Below are positions 7,610 to 16,731 of a stretch of 64,000 nucleotides of DNA, piece after piece. Numbering within the stretch: the stretch's first letter is position 1; every line of letters begins with the position of its first letter. The position numbers and the translations under genes are program-made. Source of the stretch: Microcaldota archaeon (lineage in GTDB: Archaea; Micrarchaeota; Micrarchaeia; Micrarchaeales; Micrarchaeaceae); assembly GCA_028866715.1 (NCBI GenBank), contig JAGWHO010000001.1, positions 124,001 to 188,000 of the forward strand, written 5' to 3'. The notes beneath the pieces were generated by a model, which worked only from the letters and a program-made list of their open reading frames with translations, ran no database searches and was not told the DNA's origin.

Positions 7610-8929
7610 ATGGCGCCAGCAGACACGCCTCAGAGAGGCGCAGGAGGAGAGGCAAGGACCTCTATCGATGCGCTTGTTGACCTTTTGAAGGCCAGGGGGC
7701 GCTCTGAGCTTAATGAGGTATCGCAGAATCTTGGAGTGGACCCGCTCATAGTGGAGAGCTGGGCGAAGGTGCTCGAAGGCGGAGGCATAGTCAAGATAAG
7801 CTACGAGGTCGGCAAGATGTACCTCGAGCCTGTCACGCTGACCGCGGAGCAGACGGCAAACGTCAAGGCGAAACTTGAGTCTGCAAAGGTGGTGCTCCAG
7901 CACGACATAGCCGCGCACAAGGCGGTGCTCGAGAAGTTCGCTGCAGACCTTGAAGCGATGGGCTCGTCCGTCTCAGAGCTCGAGAAGATATACCAGCAGA
8001 AGCTGCCGGAGGTGCAGCAGATGCTCTCTGAGCTCAACAAGGTGTACGACACCGTAGAGCTGCAAAACAGGAGCGTTACCGACATAAAGAAGAGCGCGGA
8101 AGACACGTACAACGGGATAAACAAGCGCATAACCGACCTAGTCGGCAAGATAGACGCGTTCAACGCGACAAACGAGGCCAAGGGCCTTGAGGAGAGGCTG
8201 AGCTCCGTGAACGACGTGATAAAGAGGGTCAGCGACACGGAGAAGGCCCTAGAGGAGCTTGAGAAGAACAAGAACAAGGCATTCGAGACGATAAAGAGGA
8301 GTGTTGACGAGCAGGTAAAGCAGATAAGGGCGCAGATATCATCGGCAAGCAATGAAGTCGCCGTGCAGCTGAAGCTCAACAAGTCCCAGCTCGACGACCT
8401 GATAAAGCAGCTGAAGCAGCAGTATACGCTCTCGAAGGACATATCCAACCAGATAAACGAGTTCAAGAGGGAGGGAGAGGCTTCCAAGAAGACGCTTGCG
8501 AACGCGAAGACAGCTTTCGATGACAAATACGACAGGCTCAAGCACGACATAGATGGTGGCGCATCCCTCATAGACGCGAGCGCGAAAGGCCTGGTCGAAA
8601 AGGTAAATGCGGTTAAGTCACAGTTCGGCGACGCCGCGAAGATAGACGACGATCTTAAGGGAATGAGGAAGAGCGTCGACCAGGTTGGGAAGGAGATATC
8701 TGACGCAAGGCTCGAGCTTGCCGAGCTTACGGAGCAGGCCAAGGTGCTCGAATCGATTACGAACGCTACGCCGGAGAGGAAGGCGAGCGTTGTTAGCGAC
8801 GTAGAGGAAAAAGATGCAAAACTTAAGGGCAGGCTTGCCGGGCTCAAGAAGTCGATAGAGGACACAAAGGGAAAGGTAGACAAGAGGCAGGGCAAAGGCA
8901 GCAAGGATAACAAAACGAGTGGTAAGTGA
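7610..8929 (+). CDS. Winged-helix plus long coiled-coil protein, first gene of pilus-like operon
   Basis: A 439-residue soluble protein. Residues about 17-75 look like a winged helix ('LVDLLKARGRSELNEVSQNLG...GGIVKISYEVGKMYLEP'). The rest (about 85-430) is almost pure Lys/Glu/Asp/Leu/Ala coiled coil, ending in a basic tail. I know no named family for this architecture. Its stop codon overlaps the start of the GspE/TadA-like ATPase gene, so the two are translated together. It may act as a structural or adaptor element of the assembly machine on the cytoplasmic side. The winged helix need not bind DNA, since small winged helices also serve as protein-binding modules in secretion ATPase complexes. 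Confidence 0.75.
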   Translation: MAPADTPQRGAGGEARTSIDALVDLLKARGRSELNEVSQNLGVDPLIVESWAKVLEGGGIVKISYEVGKMYLEPVTLTAEQTANVKAKLESAKVVLQHDIAAHKAVLEKFAADLEAMGSSVSELEKIYQQKLPEVQQMLSELNKVYDTVELQNRSVTDIKKSAEDTYNGINKRITDLVGKIDAFNATNEAKGLEERLSSVNDVIKRVSDTEKALEELEKNKNKAFETIKRSVDEQVKQIRAQISSASNEVAVQLKLNKSQLDDLIKQLKQQYTLSKDISNQINEFKREGEASKKTLANAKTAFDDKYDRLKHDIDGGASLIDASAKGLVEKVNAVKSQFGDAAKIDDDLKGMRKSVDQVGKEISDARLELAELTEQAKVLESITNATPERKASVVSDVEEKDAKLKGRLAGLKKSIEDTKGKVDKRQGKGSKDNKTSGK

Positions 8930-10431
8930 TGCCGGACAACATCTCTGAGACGCAGGTGCTTGAGGAGTACGACCTCAACGCGCATGAGATGCAGGTCCAC
9001 ATACAGATAGTAAAGACCGGCGACTTCATACCGCAGTACAATCTCACGCTGCCCGGGATAGGAAACGCGACGAAGCTGCTAATAGGTTCCCTCAGAGGGG
9101 AGCTGATATCCCTTGTCCCGATAGACCCGTCAAGGATAGAGGACAAGGCGTATATAGACGAGATAAACTCCAAGACGGTAAACGCAGGCGGGCTCCTGAT
9201 AGACAAGTACATACCAGGAACGACCCCGGAAACAAAGAAGCTGCTCATATCCTATATAGTCAACATGCTGCTCGGGCTCGGAGAACTCGAGGCTCCGCTT
9301 GCTGACGACAACCTTGAAGAGATTGCGGTCAACGGCTCAAAGGAGTACATATGGATATTCCACAAGGTGTACGGCTGGTGCAAGACCAACATAAAGCCAT
9401 CAAACGAGGAGCTCATCTACGACCAGGCGGAGCAGATGGGCAGGAGGGTCGGCCGAGAGATAAACAACCTCACGCCGCTCATGGATGCGGAGCTTGCAGA
9501 CGGCTCGAGAGTGAACGCGACCCTGTACCCGGTATCGCAGATGGGGAACACGATAACGATCAGGAAGTTCGCGAGAAATCCATGGACCATGCCAGCGTTC
9601 ATACTCAACCACACGATAAGCACTGACTTGGCGTCGCTGGTTTGGATATGCATTGAGAACGAGGTGAGCCTTCTCTTCTCGGGAGGGACAGCCAGCGGAA
9701 AGACGAGTTTGCTCAACGCATCGAGCATATTCTTCCCGCCGTCAAGAAGGATCATATCGATAGAAGAAGACAGGGAGCTCACGCTGCCCAATTATCTGCA
9801 ATGGGTGCCGATGCTCACAAGGCAGCCGAACCCAGAAGGAAAGGGAGAGGTGAGCCTCTACAAGCTCATGATAAACGCGTTGAGGCAGAGGCCGGACATA
9901 ATGCTTGTCGGAGAGGTGAGACAGCAGAAAGATGCCGAGACGCTTTTCGAGGCGATACACACAGGGCATGCGGTCTATGGAACTGTCCACGCAGACAGCG
10001 CGCAGGACACGATAGTGAGGATGACCAACCCGCCTATAAACATACCGAAGGTCATGATGAACTCCATAGGAGGGATATTCGTGCTCTTCAGGCACAGGAC
10101 GAAGAGCATAAGGAGGATCATCGAGTTCGGGGAGGTCCTCAGGGACGGCAACGTCAACGTGATGTACAAGTGGAACCTCAGGTCTGACACGTTCGTACAG
10201 ATCGGCGACATGACAAGGCTCGCGGACACGCTCATGCTCTACAGCGGGCTCACTAAGAAGGACATAGGCGACGAGGTGAATGAAAAGTCGCAGATACTCA
10301 ACTGGATGGTAAAGAACAACGTAGTTGGCGTGGATGACGCCGGCTTCGTAGTGGCAAATTACTACAAGAACAAGAGCAAGGTGCTCAAGCTTGCGCAGGA
10401 CGACGTGAAGTTTTCAAGAGATATATTCTAG
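8929..10431 (+). CDS. Type II/IV secretion (GspE/TadA/VirB11-like) ATPase
   Basis: A 500-residue hexameric-type secretion ATPase. The N-terminal half holds the domain found before the motor ('LEEIAVNGSKEYIWIFH', then 'DGSRVNATLYPVS'). The motor has Walker A GGTASGKT (about residues 252-259), Walker B 'IMLVGEVR' with Glu at about 329, and the 'HTGHAVYGTVHAD' His box. This family powers pilus, archaellum or Tad-type assembly by acting on TadC/GspF membrane proteins, two of which follow. The ATG at 8929 overlaps the previous stop; a GTG at 8926 would add one residue. The class (pilus, adhesin export or another filament) cannot be settled from the ATPase alone. Confidence 0.9.
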   Translation: MPDNISETQVLEEYDLNAHEMQVHIQIVKTGDFIPQYNLTLPGIGNATKLLIGSLRGELISLVPIDPSRIEDKAYIDEINSKTVNAGGLLIDKYIPGTTPETKKLLISYIVNMLLGLGELEAPLADDNLEEIAVNGSKEYIWIFHKVYGWCKTNIKPSNEELIYDQAEQMGRRVGREINNLTPLMDAELADGSRVNATLYPVSQMGNTITIRKFARNPWTMPAFILNHTISTDLASLVWICIENEVSLLFSGGTASGKTSLLNASSIFFPPSRRIISIEEDRELTLPNYLQWVPMLTRQPNPEGKGEVSLYKLMINALRQRPDIMLVGEVRQQKDAETLFEAIHTGHAVYGTVHADSAQDTIVRMTNPPINIPKVMMNSIGGIFVLFRHRTKSIRRIIEFGEVLRDGNVNVMYKWNLRSDTFVQIGDMTRLADTLMLYSGLTKKDIGDEVNEKSQILNWMVKNNVVGVDDAGFVVANYYKNKSKVLKLAQDDVKFSRDIF

Positions 10432-10438
10432 TGATTGC

Positions 10439-11113
10439 ATGGCCGAATACGAGGAGTTGCTCAAGGTCGTTGAGCAGATAGAGGGCTCTTCCGCCAAGCA
10501 GGAGCTCAACTTCGTAGACATGTCGTCGATAATGGAGGCGCAGCCGCACGGGGCTGGCGTCAAGTATGCGGACCTCATCGGTATAATAAGCAGGATGGAG
10601 GTTGTCCAGAAGGCCCAGAGAGAGGAGCAGCTAAGGGAGAGACAAAGGCTTGAGATTGCGGCACAGAGGCAGACCGCACAGATTGAGGCGCCGCAGCAGC
10701 CAAGAGAGCCAGCATACGAGAGATATGAGGCGCAGATGGCCAAGGGAGTCGAGAGCGTCAAGGGAGAGCTTGGGTCGCTCGCCACAAGGCTTGGCACCAT
10801 GAAGCCGAAGATTAGCGAGCTTAGGATAAAGAGGATAAACACAAAGGACCTTGTACTGCCGAGCCTTTCGATGTCAGACCAGATATCGGAACTGGAGCGG
10901 ATAATAGAGGGATTGAGGCAGGGCGTTTTCGATTCTGAGCACTTGGACGTGGTCAGGCAGGAGGTCTTCGGGCTCGACCAGGTGATAAAGGACCAGGAAA
11001 GGGCAGCAAAAGGCCCTGTCTACAAGGACCAGATGGAGCAGTCGCTCGCAAGCGTCAGGGCGCAGCGGATAGAGGATGCGGAGTCGTTGCTCAGTGCGAA
11101 GGTCGGTGGATGA
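10439..11113 (+). CDS. Coiled-coil protein of the pilus-like operon
   Basis: A 224-residue soluble protein rich in Gln, Glu, Arg and Lys, with a helical centre (about residues 55-85), a basic segment near 125-145 and a helical C terminus. No known domain is recognised. It sits 7 bases after the ATPase gene, and its stop overlaps the ATG of the first TadC-like gene, so it is very likely a co-translated cytoplasmic component of the same machine. Function unknown. Confidence 0.65.
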   Translation: MAEYEELLKVVEQIEGSSAKQELNFVDMSSIMEAQPHGAGVKYADLIGIISRMEVVQKAQREEQLRERQRLEIAAQRQTAQIEAPQQPREPAYERYEAQMAKGVESVKGELGSLATRLGTMKPKISELRIKRINTKDLVLPSLSMSDQISELERIIEGLRQGVFDSEHLDVVRQEVFGLDQVIKDQERAAKGPVYKDQMEQSLASVRAQRIEDAESLLSAKVGG

Positions 11114-12267
11114 TGTTCGGCAAGAAGAAGAGGACGGTCAGTGTCGACGGCAGGATAGTGGAGCTGCAGCCGAAGCCTGTCGGATTCAAGCTGTTCAGCG
11201 GCGGGAAGAAGAGGCAGCCATCGCCGCAGCTGGTGCCTGAGGCAAAGCCCCAACAGACGGCGGCCCAGCCAAAGCAGGATATAGGCGCCAACCTCACAGT
11301 CCAGCAAAGGCTTGAGCTTGAACTGGAATCAAGAAAACATGCGCGCGCCATGCCTCAGAAGCTGAAATTCGGCGAGGCGCAGCGGCAGCATATGCAGCAG
11401 GGGCAGAGGCCCAGGCAGCGCATAACCACCCCGAGCAGGTGGCGCGTCTACGTTGAGGGCATGGCTGCGAAGCACAAGGGCCTTGAGGACGTGCTGAAAG
11501 CCCAGGGCATAAAGTCCACACCTTATGAGTTCGTGCAGCGAATGATAATATCATCGATGATGCTTGCTGTAGTCATAGGAGTCACAGTCCTAGTGCTGTT
11601 CGCAAGGCTTGGCCTGCCTGTAATCGAGGGGGCGGTTCTCGGGGTCGTTGTCGCGATTGCAATATTTTACACTGCGCTGGGCGCGTTCCTCAACTTCCCT
11701 GCGACAAAGGGCAGCAACACAGCGAAGAACATAGAACGAGACATACTCTTCGCGGTCAGGGACATGATCATATCCCTCAGGTCGGGCATGCCGCTCTTCA
11801 ATGCGATAACCTCGATAAGCACAGGCTACGGCGACGCAAGCAAGGAGTTCGCGAAGATAGTCGAGAGGGTGCAGCTCGGTTCCCCGCTTGAAGAGGCGAT
11901 AGACAGGGTCGTGGCCGAGACTAAGAGCGCGACATTCAGGAGGATAATGCTTCAGGCAGTGGTAAGCATAAGGGCGGGAGCAGACGTGATAAACGCGCTT
12001 CAGAGCGTCATAGACCAGGTATCAGAGGAGCGAATAATAGAGCTTAGAAGGTACGGGCAGAAGCTCAACGCAATCGCAATGTTCTACATGCTCTTCGGCA
12101 TAATACTGCCCAGCATGGGCATAGCCGTAGTGACGATACTCACAACGTTCATCTCCATATTCACCGTTACGAACGGCGTGCTTGCGGCTGCGCTGGTGAT
12201 GATATTCTTTTTGCAGATAATATTCCTGAGGATGGTGATGGTCTCCAGGCCAGTGTTCACGATGTGA
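11110..12267 (+). CDS. TadC/GspF-like membrane assembly protein 1
   Basis: A 385-residue membrane protein. The N-terminal 130 residues are cytoplasmic, basic and Gln/Pro-rich. Two membrane helices follow (about 137-160 and 162-188), then a soluble helical type II secretion F domain (about 205-310, with 'FAVRDMIISLRSGMPLFNAI' and 'LEEAIDRVV'), and two or three C-terminal helices (about 318-376). This is the layout of archaeal FlaJ/TadC platform proteins that transduce ATPase motion to the filament. Paired with a second F-domain protein directly downstream, as TadB/TadC often are. Its ATG overlaps the preceding stop. Confidence 0.85.
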   Translation: MMFGKKKRTVSVDGRIVELQPKPVGFKLFSGGKKRQPSPQLVPEAKPQQTAAQPKQDIGANLTVQQRLELELESRKHARAMPQKLKFGEAQRQHMQQGQRPRQRITTPSRWRVYVEGMAAKHKGLEDVLKAQGIKSTPYEFVQRMIISSMMLAVVIGVTVLVLFARLGLPVIEGAVLGVVVAIAIFYTALGAFLNFPATKGSNTAKNIERDILFAVRDMIISLRSGMPLFNAITSISTGYGDASKEFAKIVERVQLGSPLEEAIDRVVAETKSATFRRIMLQAVVSIRAGADVINALQSVIDQVSEERIIELRRYGQKLNAIAMFYMLFGIILPSMGIAVVTILTTFISIFTVTNGVLAAALVMIFFLQIIFLRMVMVSRPVFTM

Positions 12268-12271
12268 TGCC

Positions 12272-13264
12272 ATGGCGATAAGATACGAAAGGCTCATATC
12301 AAGGAACCTCGCCAGGCATCTCTCTGACGAGATAGACCTTGCAGGGGTGAAGACGACAGTCGACAATATTGTGAGGCTGGGCATCTTCGGCTCGGTCGCC
12401 ATGCTCGTAATTGTATCTGCGCTGACCGCGCTTGCCGGACTTGAGGCGTTCATAGCGTTCGGCCTCGGCATACTCGGCGCTGCTCTGTTCAACGTGCTGA
12501 TATACGCGTTCCTTGAGTACAGGGTGGAGCAGAGGAAGTCCCAGATGGAGGCGATGCTTCCCGATTACCTCCAGATAACTTCAGCAAACCTGAGGAGCGG
12601 CATAGCGCTCGACAGGGCGATGCTGCTTGCAGCAAGGCCTGAATTCAAGTTCCTCAGCGACGACATAAAGGATATGAACAAGAGGGTCTTCAGTGGGGAG
12701 AACTTCGATGTGGCATTGAAGAACTTCGCGAGCGGGTACAGGTCGTATCAATTGAATCACGCGATAAGGATGATGCTTGAGGCCCTCAGGTACGGAGGAG
12801 CCATGTCCGACCTTCTGGACCAGATATCGAAAGACTTGAGGAACCAGCAGCTCATACAGAAAGAGGTTGCAGGCCAGATGTTCATGTACAGCATATTCAT
12901 AGCGTTCGCAGGGCTGATCGCTGCGCCTGTGCTCTACGGGCTCACGAGCCAGATGATAAGCGTGACAGATACAGTATGGAAGGGCATACTGCAGGCAAAT
13001 CCAGGCGGACTTCCGACTACAGGCATATCGTTCCTGAAGCCGCAGCCGCCGCAGATAAGCACAGGCACGTATTTCACGTTCGCGATAGCCGCGATAGCGA
13101 TGATAACAGGATTCGCGAGCCTCATCATGTCGGCGATATCGTCGGGCAGGGCGCTGCGCGGCCTAAGGTACATGCCGGTATTTATAGGCATTGGCATAGT
13201 AATATTCTTAGTGATGAGGGCAGTCGTATCAGGCCTGTTTACAGGCATAGGCGGAGGGGCCTGA
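12272..13264 (+). CDS. TadC/GspF-like membrane assembly protein 2
   Basis: A 330-residue membrane protein with two N-terminal helices (about residues 34-75), a soluble F domain (about 85-200: 'MLPDYLQITSANLRSGIALD', 'ALRYGGAMSDLLDQIS'), and several C-terminal helices between about 205 and 325. It starts 4 bases after the first TadC-like gene. The two probably form the heteromeric inner-membrane platform for the ATPase at 8929. No pilin gene is adjacent; a candidate substrate with a class III signal peptide lies at 50756-53050. Confidence 0.85.
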   Translation: MAIRYERLISRNLARHLSDEIDLAGVKTTVDNIVRLGIFGSVAMLVIVSALTALAGLEAFIAFGLGILGAALFNVLIYAFLEYRVEQRKSQMEAMLPDYLQITSANLRSGIALDRAMLLAARPEFKFLSDDIKDMNKRVFSGENFDVALKNFASGYRSYQLNHAIRMMLEALRYGGAMSDLLDQISKDLRNQQLIQKEVAGQMFMYSIFIAFAGLIAAPVLYGLTSQMISVTDTVWKGILQANPGGLPTTGISFLKPQPPQISTGTYFTFAIAAIAMITGFASLIMSAISSGRALRGLRYMPVFIGIGIVIFLVMRAVVSGLFTGIGGGA

Positions 13265-13343
13265 TGTTGCCGATCTGGCAGGCATTTTGCTCTTTGCCAT
13301 GCAGGCCTCTGCCCGTTGGTCTTCGGAATTGTGGTGGTGCGCT

Positions 13344-15026
13344 TTGGTTGATAGGATCGTTGTCGGCACAAGAGGCAGCAGGCTGAGCATGACACAGACC
13401 AATGAAGTGGTATCGCGCCTGAAGGCACGCTTCCCCGCCATAGAGTTTGATGTGGCCGTGATAAAGACAGAAGGTGACAGAAAACACGACGTCCCACTTG
13501 CCGATATAGCCGGAGACGGGATATTCACTAAAGACATAGAGGACGCGCTCCTTAGCAAGAGAGTAGACATAGCGGTGCACAGCCTGAAGGACCTGCCTAC
13601 AAAGCTGCACCCTGGGCTTCTCGTGTGCGCCGTTACGGAGCGCGAAGACCCCCGCGACGTGGTGATATCGGGAAGCAACATGGGTCTTGACGGCTTGCCA
13701 AGAGGTGCGGTCGTAGGGACGGAAAGCCCGAGAAGGATATCTCAGCTTAAGGCGTATCGGGACGACATCAAGATACTCGGCTTGAGAGGCAACGTAGATA
13801 CAAGGATAAAAAAGCTCGACAACGGAGAGTACGATGCCATAGTCATAGCTGCTGCAGGGGTGATACGTCTCGGTATGAGGGACAGGATAGCGCAGTACAT
13901 ACCAACGAGCATAGTCATCCCGGCGCCAGGGCAGGGCGCGCTCGCAGTGGAAACGAGAAGGAACGATTTAGAGATTAACAGGATAGTGAAAGGCGTAGAG
14001 CACGCAGAGACGAGGATTGCAGTTGACGAGGAGCGAGGGTTCCTCAGCAGCCTTGGGGGGGGATGTGTGGTGCCGATAGCTTCTTACGCCACGGCCGACG
14101 GCAAAGGCATGCTCCTGGAAGGGATGGTTGGCGACGAGTTAGGTAAGACTATAATACGAGGTAGCATCTCCGGCGCGGCAGGGAACACCGCAGGCATTGG
14201 GGCAACCCTCGCTGGGCGGCTGCTTGCCGAGGGCGCCTACAGGCTCCTTGAAGGGGAGATAGACTATATGCCACTTCTCGGCAAAAAGGTCATCGTAACA
14301 TCTGAGAGGCGGCTTGCTGATGTGCTGTCTGTTGAGCTGGCGGCGCTTGGTGCGCAACCTGTGTTGTTGCCAGGCATCGAGGTTAAGCAGCCTTCCGACT
14401 TTTCCATGCTTGACTCTGCGATAAAGGGCGTAGGATCATTTGATTGGGTCATCTTCACAAGCGCCACAGGCGTAAGATACGTCAAGGACAGGTTCGATGC
14501 ACTTGGTGAGGATATTTCAGGCCTGAACAGTGCGCATGTGGCAGTAGTGGGCCCTGCCACGGCAGAGGCGCTGCGCAGGCTCGGAGTGAAAATAGATTAC
14601 ATGCCCAAAAGGTATGTTGCAGACGAGATTGCAGGCGGGCTTGGCGACATCGGCCACAAGCGCGTGCTTCTTCTGAGGACCAGCATAGCTGGGCAGAAGC
14701 TGGCAGAGGCGCTAGGAGCCAAAGGCGCTGTTGTAGTGCATGCCGATGCCTATTCTACGATACCTGCAGACCACAGCATGGGTGAGGTTAACGCCATCAT
14801 GAAAGATGGGGGCGTATCCTATGCTATTTTTACAAGCGCATCCGGAGTCGAGAGCTTGGCCAGAGCGCTTGAGGACAGAAAAAAGGCGGGGTTCTCAGTA
14901 GTCTCTATAGGCCCAGCCACTTCCGACGCGCTAAGGAACCTCGGGATAAATGACATGATCACAGCTGACGAGCACACGGCTGAGGGGATTATTAAGGCGA
15001 TACTCAAGAATCTTATCGGCGCTTAG
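13344..15026 (+). CDS. hemCD: HemC-HemD fusion: hydroxymethylbilane synthase / uroporphyrinogen III synthase
   Basis: A bifunctional fusion making uroporphyrinogen III from porphobilinogen. The HemC half (about residues 1-300) has 'GTRGSRLSMTQTNEV', 'HSLKDLPT', 'LGLRGNVDTRI' and the dipyrromethane-binding Cys in 'LGGGCVVP'. The HemD half (about 310-560) has its two-lobed pattern ('DWVIFTSATGV', 'YAIFTSASGVESL'). The start is uncertain. TTG 13344 puts the cofactor Cys at residue 241, near E. coli Cys242, and begins right before the conserved first strand; an ATG at 13299 and a TTG at 13287 would add 15 and 19 residues with no family resemblance. It abuts hemQ and opens the haem operon. Fused HemCD is known in some bacteria but is uncommon in archaea. 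Confidence 0.92.
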   Translation: MVDRIVVGTRGSRLSMTQTNEVVSRLKARFPAIEFDVAVIKTEGDRKHDVPLADIAGDGIFTKDIEDALLSKRVDIAVHSLKDLPTKLHPGLLVCAVTEREDPRDVVISGSNMGLDGLPRGAVVGTESPRRISQLKAYRDDIKILGLRGNVDTRIKKLDNGEYDAIVIAAAGVIRLGMRDRIAQYIPTSIVIPAPGQGALAVETRRNDLEINRIVKGVEHAETRIAVDEERGFLSSLGGGCVVPIASYATADGKGMLLEGMVGDELGKTIIRGSISGAAGNTAGIGATLAGRLLAEGAYRLLEGEIDYMPLLGKKVIVTSERRLADVLSVELAALGAQPVLLPGIEVKQPSDFSMLDSAIKGVGSFDWVIFTSATGVRYVKDRFDALGEDISGLNSAHVAVVGPATAEALRRLGVKIDYMPKRYVADEIAGGLGDIGHKRVLLLRTSIAGQKLAEALGAKGAVVVHADAYSTIPADHSMGEVNAIMKDGGVSYAIFTSASGVESLARALEDRKKAGFSVVSIGPATSDALRNLGINDMITADEHTAEGIIKAILKNLIGA

Positions 15027-15701
15027 ATGGACATCTCTAACAAATTCGTGCATTTTGCAATACTGAGATTAAGACCAGAATGGAGAGTGCTCGACAGTTC
15101 CAGAAAGAATGCGGATGCGGATCTGCTTGTTGAAGGGCTTAAAGGCACGGAGAGAGTTGCAGTGAACTGCTATACGCTCATCGGGACCGAGCCTGGCGCG
15201 GACCTCATGCTATGGCTGACTGGCGAGACGGCAGACGAGTGCCAAGAGCTCATTGCAAACATCCTGAAAGCAGGGATGGGCAGGTATTTTGAGGTGGTGG
15301 GGGCGCTAATAAGCATAACCGATTCATCGGAATACATCAAGGCGCACAACAGCCAGACGCAGTCGTTGGGTTCAGTCGAACGCGGCAGATACCTTATAGT
15401 GTACCCATTCGCAAAAACGCCAGACTGGTATCTTCTAAGCCATGAGGAACGCGGCGGGATGATGAAGGAGCATGCTCGCATCGGGTCGCAGTACAAGTCT
15501 GTCAGGCAGGTACTCGGATATTCGTTCGGGTTTGACGACCATGAGTTTGTAGTCGCATATGAGACTGACAGCCTGAAGGACTATAAGGACCTGGTAAGGG
15601 CGCTGCGCGGCATAAAGGTGAGAAGGTACACAGCGAAGGAGACTCCGGTATTCATGGGCGTGCACAGAGAGGCAAGGGACGCGATCGGTATGTTTGTGTG
15701 A
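15027..15701 (+). CDS. hemQ: HemQ / ChdC-type coproheme decarboxylase (chlorite dismutase fold)
   Basis: A 224-residue protein of the chlorite dismutase superfamily. HemQ uses peroxide to decarboxylate two propionates of coproheme III, giving haem b. Family landmarks visible are the Tyr in 'YPFAKTPDWYLL' (Tyr126, matching the catalytic Tyr of bacterial HemQ) and the His in 'MMKEH' (His149, matching the proximal haem ligand), with 'WYLLxxEER' between. Start directly after the hemCD stop; hemE follows. The neighbours hemE and hemH make the decarboxylase assignment much more likely than a generic chlorite-dismutase-like protein. This is a bacterial-type enzyme in an archaeal setting. Confidence 0.85.
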   Translation: MDISNKFVHFAILRLRPEWRVLDSSRKNADADLLVEGLKGTERVAVNCYTLIGTEPGADLMLWLTGETADECQELIANILKAGMGRYFEVVGALISITDSSEYIKAHNSQTQSLGSVERGRYLIVYPFAKTPDWYLLSHEERGGMMKEHARIGSQYKSVRQVLGYSFGFDDHEFVVAYETDSLKDYKDLVRALRGIKVRRYTAKETPVFMGVHREARDAIGMFV

Positions 15702-15708
15702 GTTGCAT

Positions 15709-16731
15709 ATGAATGGCAGATTGCTGAAGGCGTGCAGGCGAAAGAAGACGGACAGGACCCCGATATGGATAATGAGACAGGCAGGAAGATACCTTAAGGA
15801 TTACAGGGAACTGCGCAAAACCAACACGTTGATGCAGCTGTTCGAAGACCCGGACAAATGCAGCGACGTGATGAGCATGCCTGTCGAGAGGTTCGGCTTC
15901 GACGCTGCCGTGCTCTTTGCAGACATAATGCTTCCGCTAAAGTCCATCGGGGTCGAGTTCGAGCTGGTCGACAGCATAGGCCCTGTGATAAAGAGGCCCA
16001 TATCTGGGATGCATGGCATAGAAGAGCTCAGGGCAACAGACGTGCGCGACTCTGTGCCTTACGTCTTCGAGTCGATAAGACTGGCGAGGAAGCGCCTTGA
16101 CGTGCCGACCATAGGCTTCTGCGGCGGGCCGTTCACTGTGGCAAGCTACCTGATAGAGGGCGCACCTACAAGGGAGTTCAGGAAAACAAAGTCGCTGATG
16201 CTGCGTCATCCGAAGGAGTGGAGCGCGCTGATGGGAGTCATATCCGACATGAGCATCGAGTACATGAAGCAGCAGGCGCTGGCCGGCATTTCTGCCATGC
16301 AGCTCTTCGACAGCTGGGCAGGATGCCTGACCCCAGCAGAGTATGCCGATAACGTGCATCCGCATTCAAAGCGCATATTGGATTCCATCCCTAACGGCAT
16401 ACCTAAGATCCACTTCAGCGCAAAGAGCTCTGGGATACTTGCGCAGCTGCGTGCCGCCGGCGGGGATGTTATCGGGATAGACTCGAGCGCAGGCATCGAT
16501 GATGCATGGAGGCATGTAGGCTATGACGTCGGAGTGCAGGGCAATCTTGACCCGAAGGCACTGTTGGGCCAGAAGGAATCGGTAGTGAGAGAGGCGAAGC
16601 TCATACTTGATCGGGCCGGAGGCAGGCCAGGGCACATATTCAACCTCAGCCATGGCATACTGCCTGAGACCCCCGAGGAGAATGTCGAATGCCTGGTCGA
16701 GGCTGTGCATAGTTACGGTGCCGATAGATGA
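15709..16731 (+). CDS. hemE: Uroporphyrinogen III decarboxylase
   Basis: A 340-residue HemE, which removes four carboxyl groups from uroporphyrinogen III to give coproporphyrinogen III. Signature motifs are clear: 'PIWIMRQAGRYLKDYRE' near residues 18-34, and the active-site Asp in 'ADIMLP' (Asp72), with the C-terminal 'FNLSHGILPETPEENV'. I chose ATG 15709; a TTG at 15694 would overlap the hemQ stop without adding conserved sequence. The gene overlaps hemH by 4 bases. Ahb-type archaeal haem synthesis does not use HemE, so its presence argues for a non-siroheme route. Confidence 0.95.
   Translation: MNGRLLKACRRKKTDRTPIWIMRQAGRYLKDYRELRKTNTLMQLFEDPDKCSDVMSMPVERFGFDAAVLFADIMLPLKSIGVEFELVDSIGPVIKRPISGMHGIEELRATDVRDSVPYVFESIRLARKRLDVPTIGFCGGPFTVASYLIEGAPTREFRKTKSLMLRHPKEWSALMGVISDMSIEYMKQQALAGISAMQLFDSWAGCLTPAEYADNVHPHSKRILDSIPNGIPKIHFSAKSSGILAQLRAAGGDVIGIDSSAGIDDAWRHVGYDVGVQGNLDPKALLGQKESVVREAKLILDRAGGRPGHIFNLSHGILPETPEENVECLVEAVHSYGADR

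Noticed and set aside
7801-9000. A 399-codon open frame on the minus strand
   Set aside because: It runs opposite the coiled-coil gene at 7610. Its Ser/Leu-rich composition is what the reverse strand of a Lys/Glu-rich coiled coil gives, and no promoter lies before it.
13264-13386. A small frame starting with ATG between the TadC-like gene and hemC
   Set aside because: It overlaps the HemC start in another frame, is Cys/Trp/Pro-rich and has no promoter of its own.
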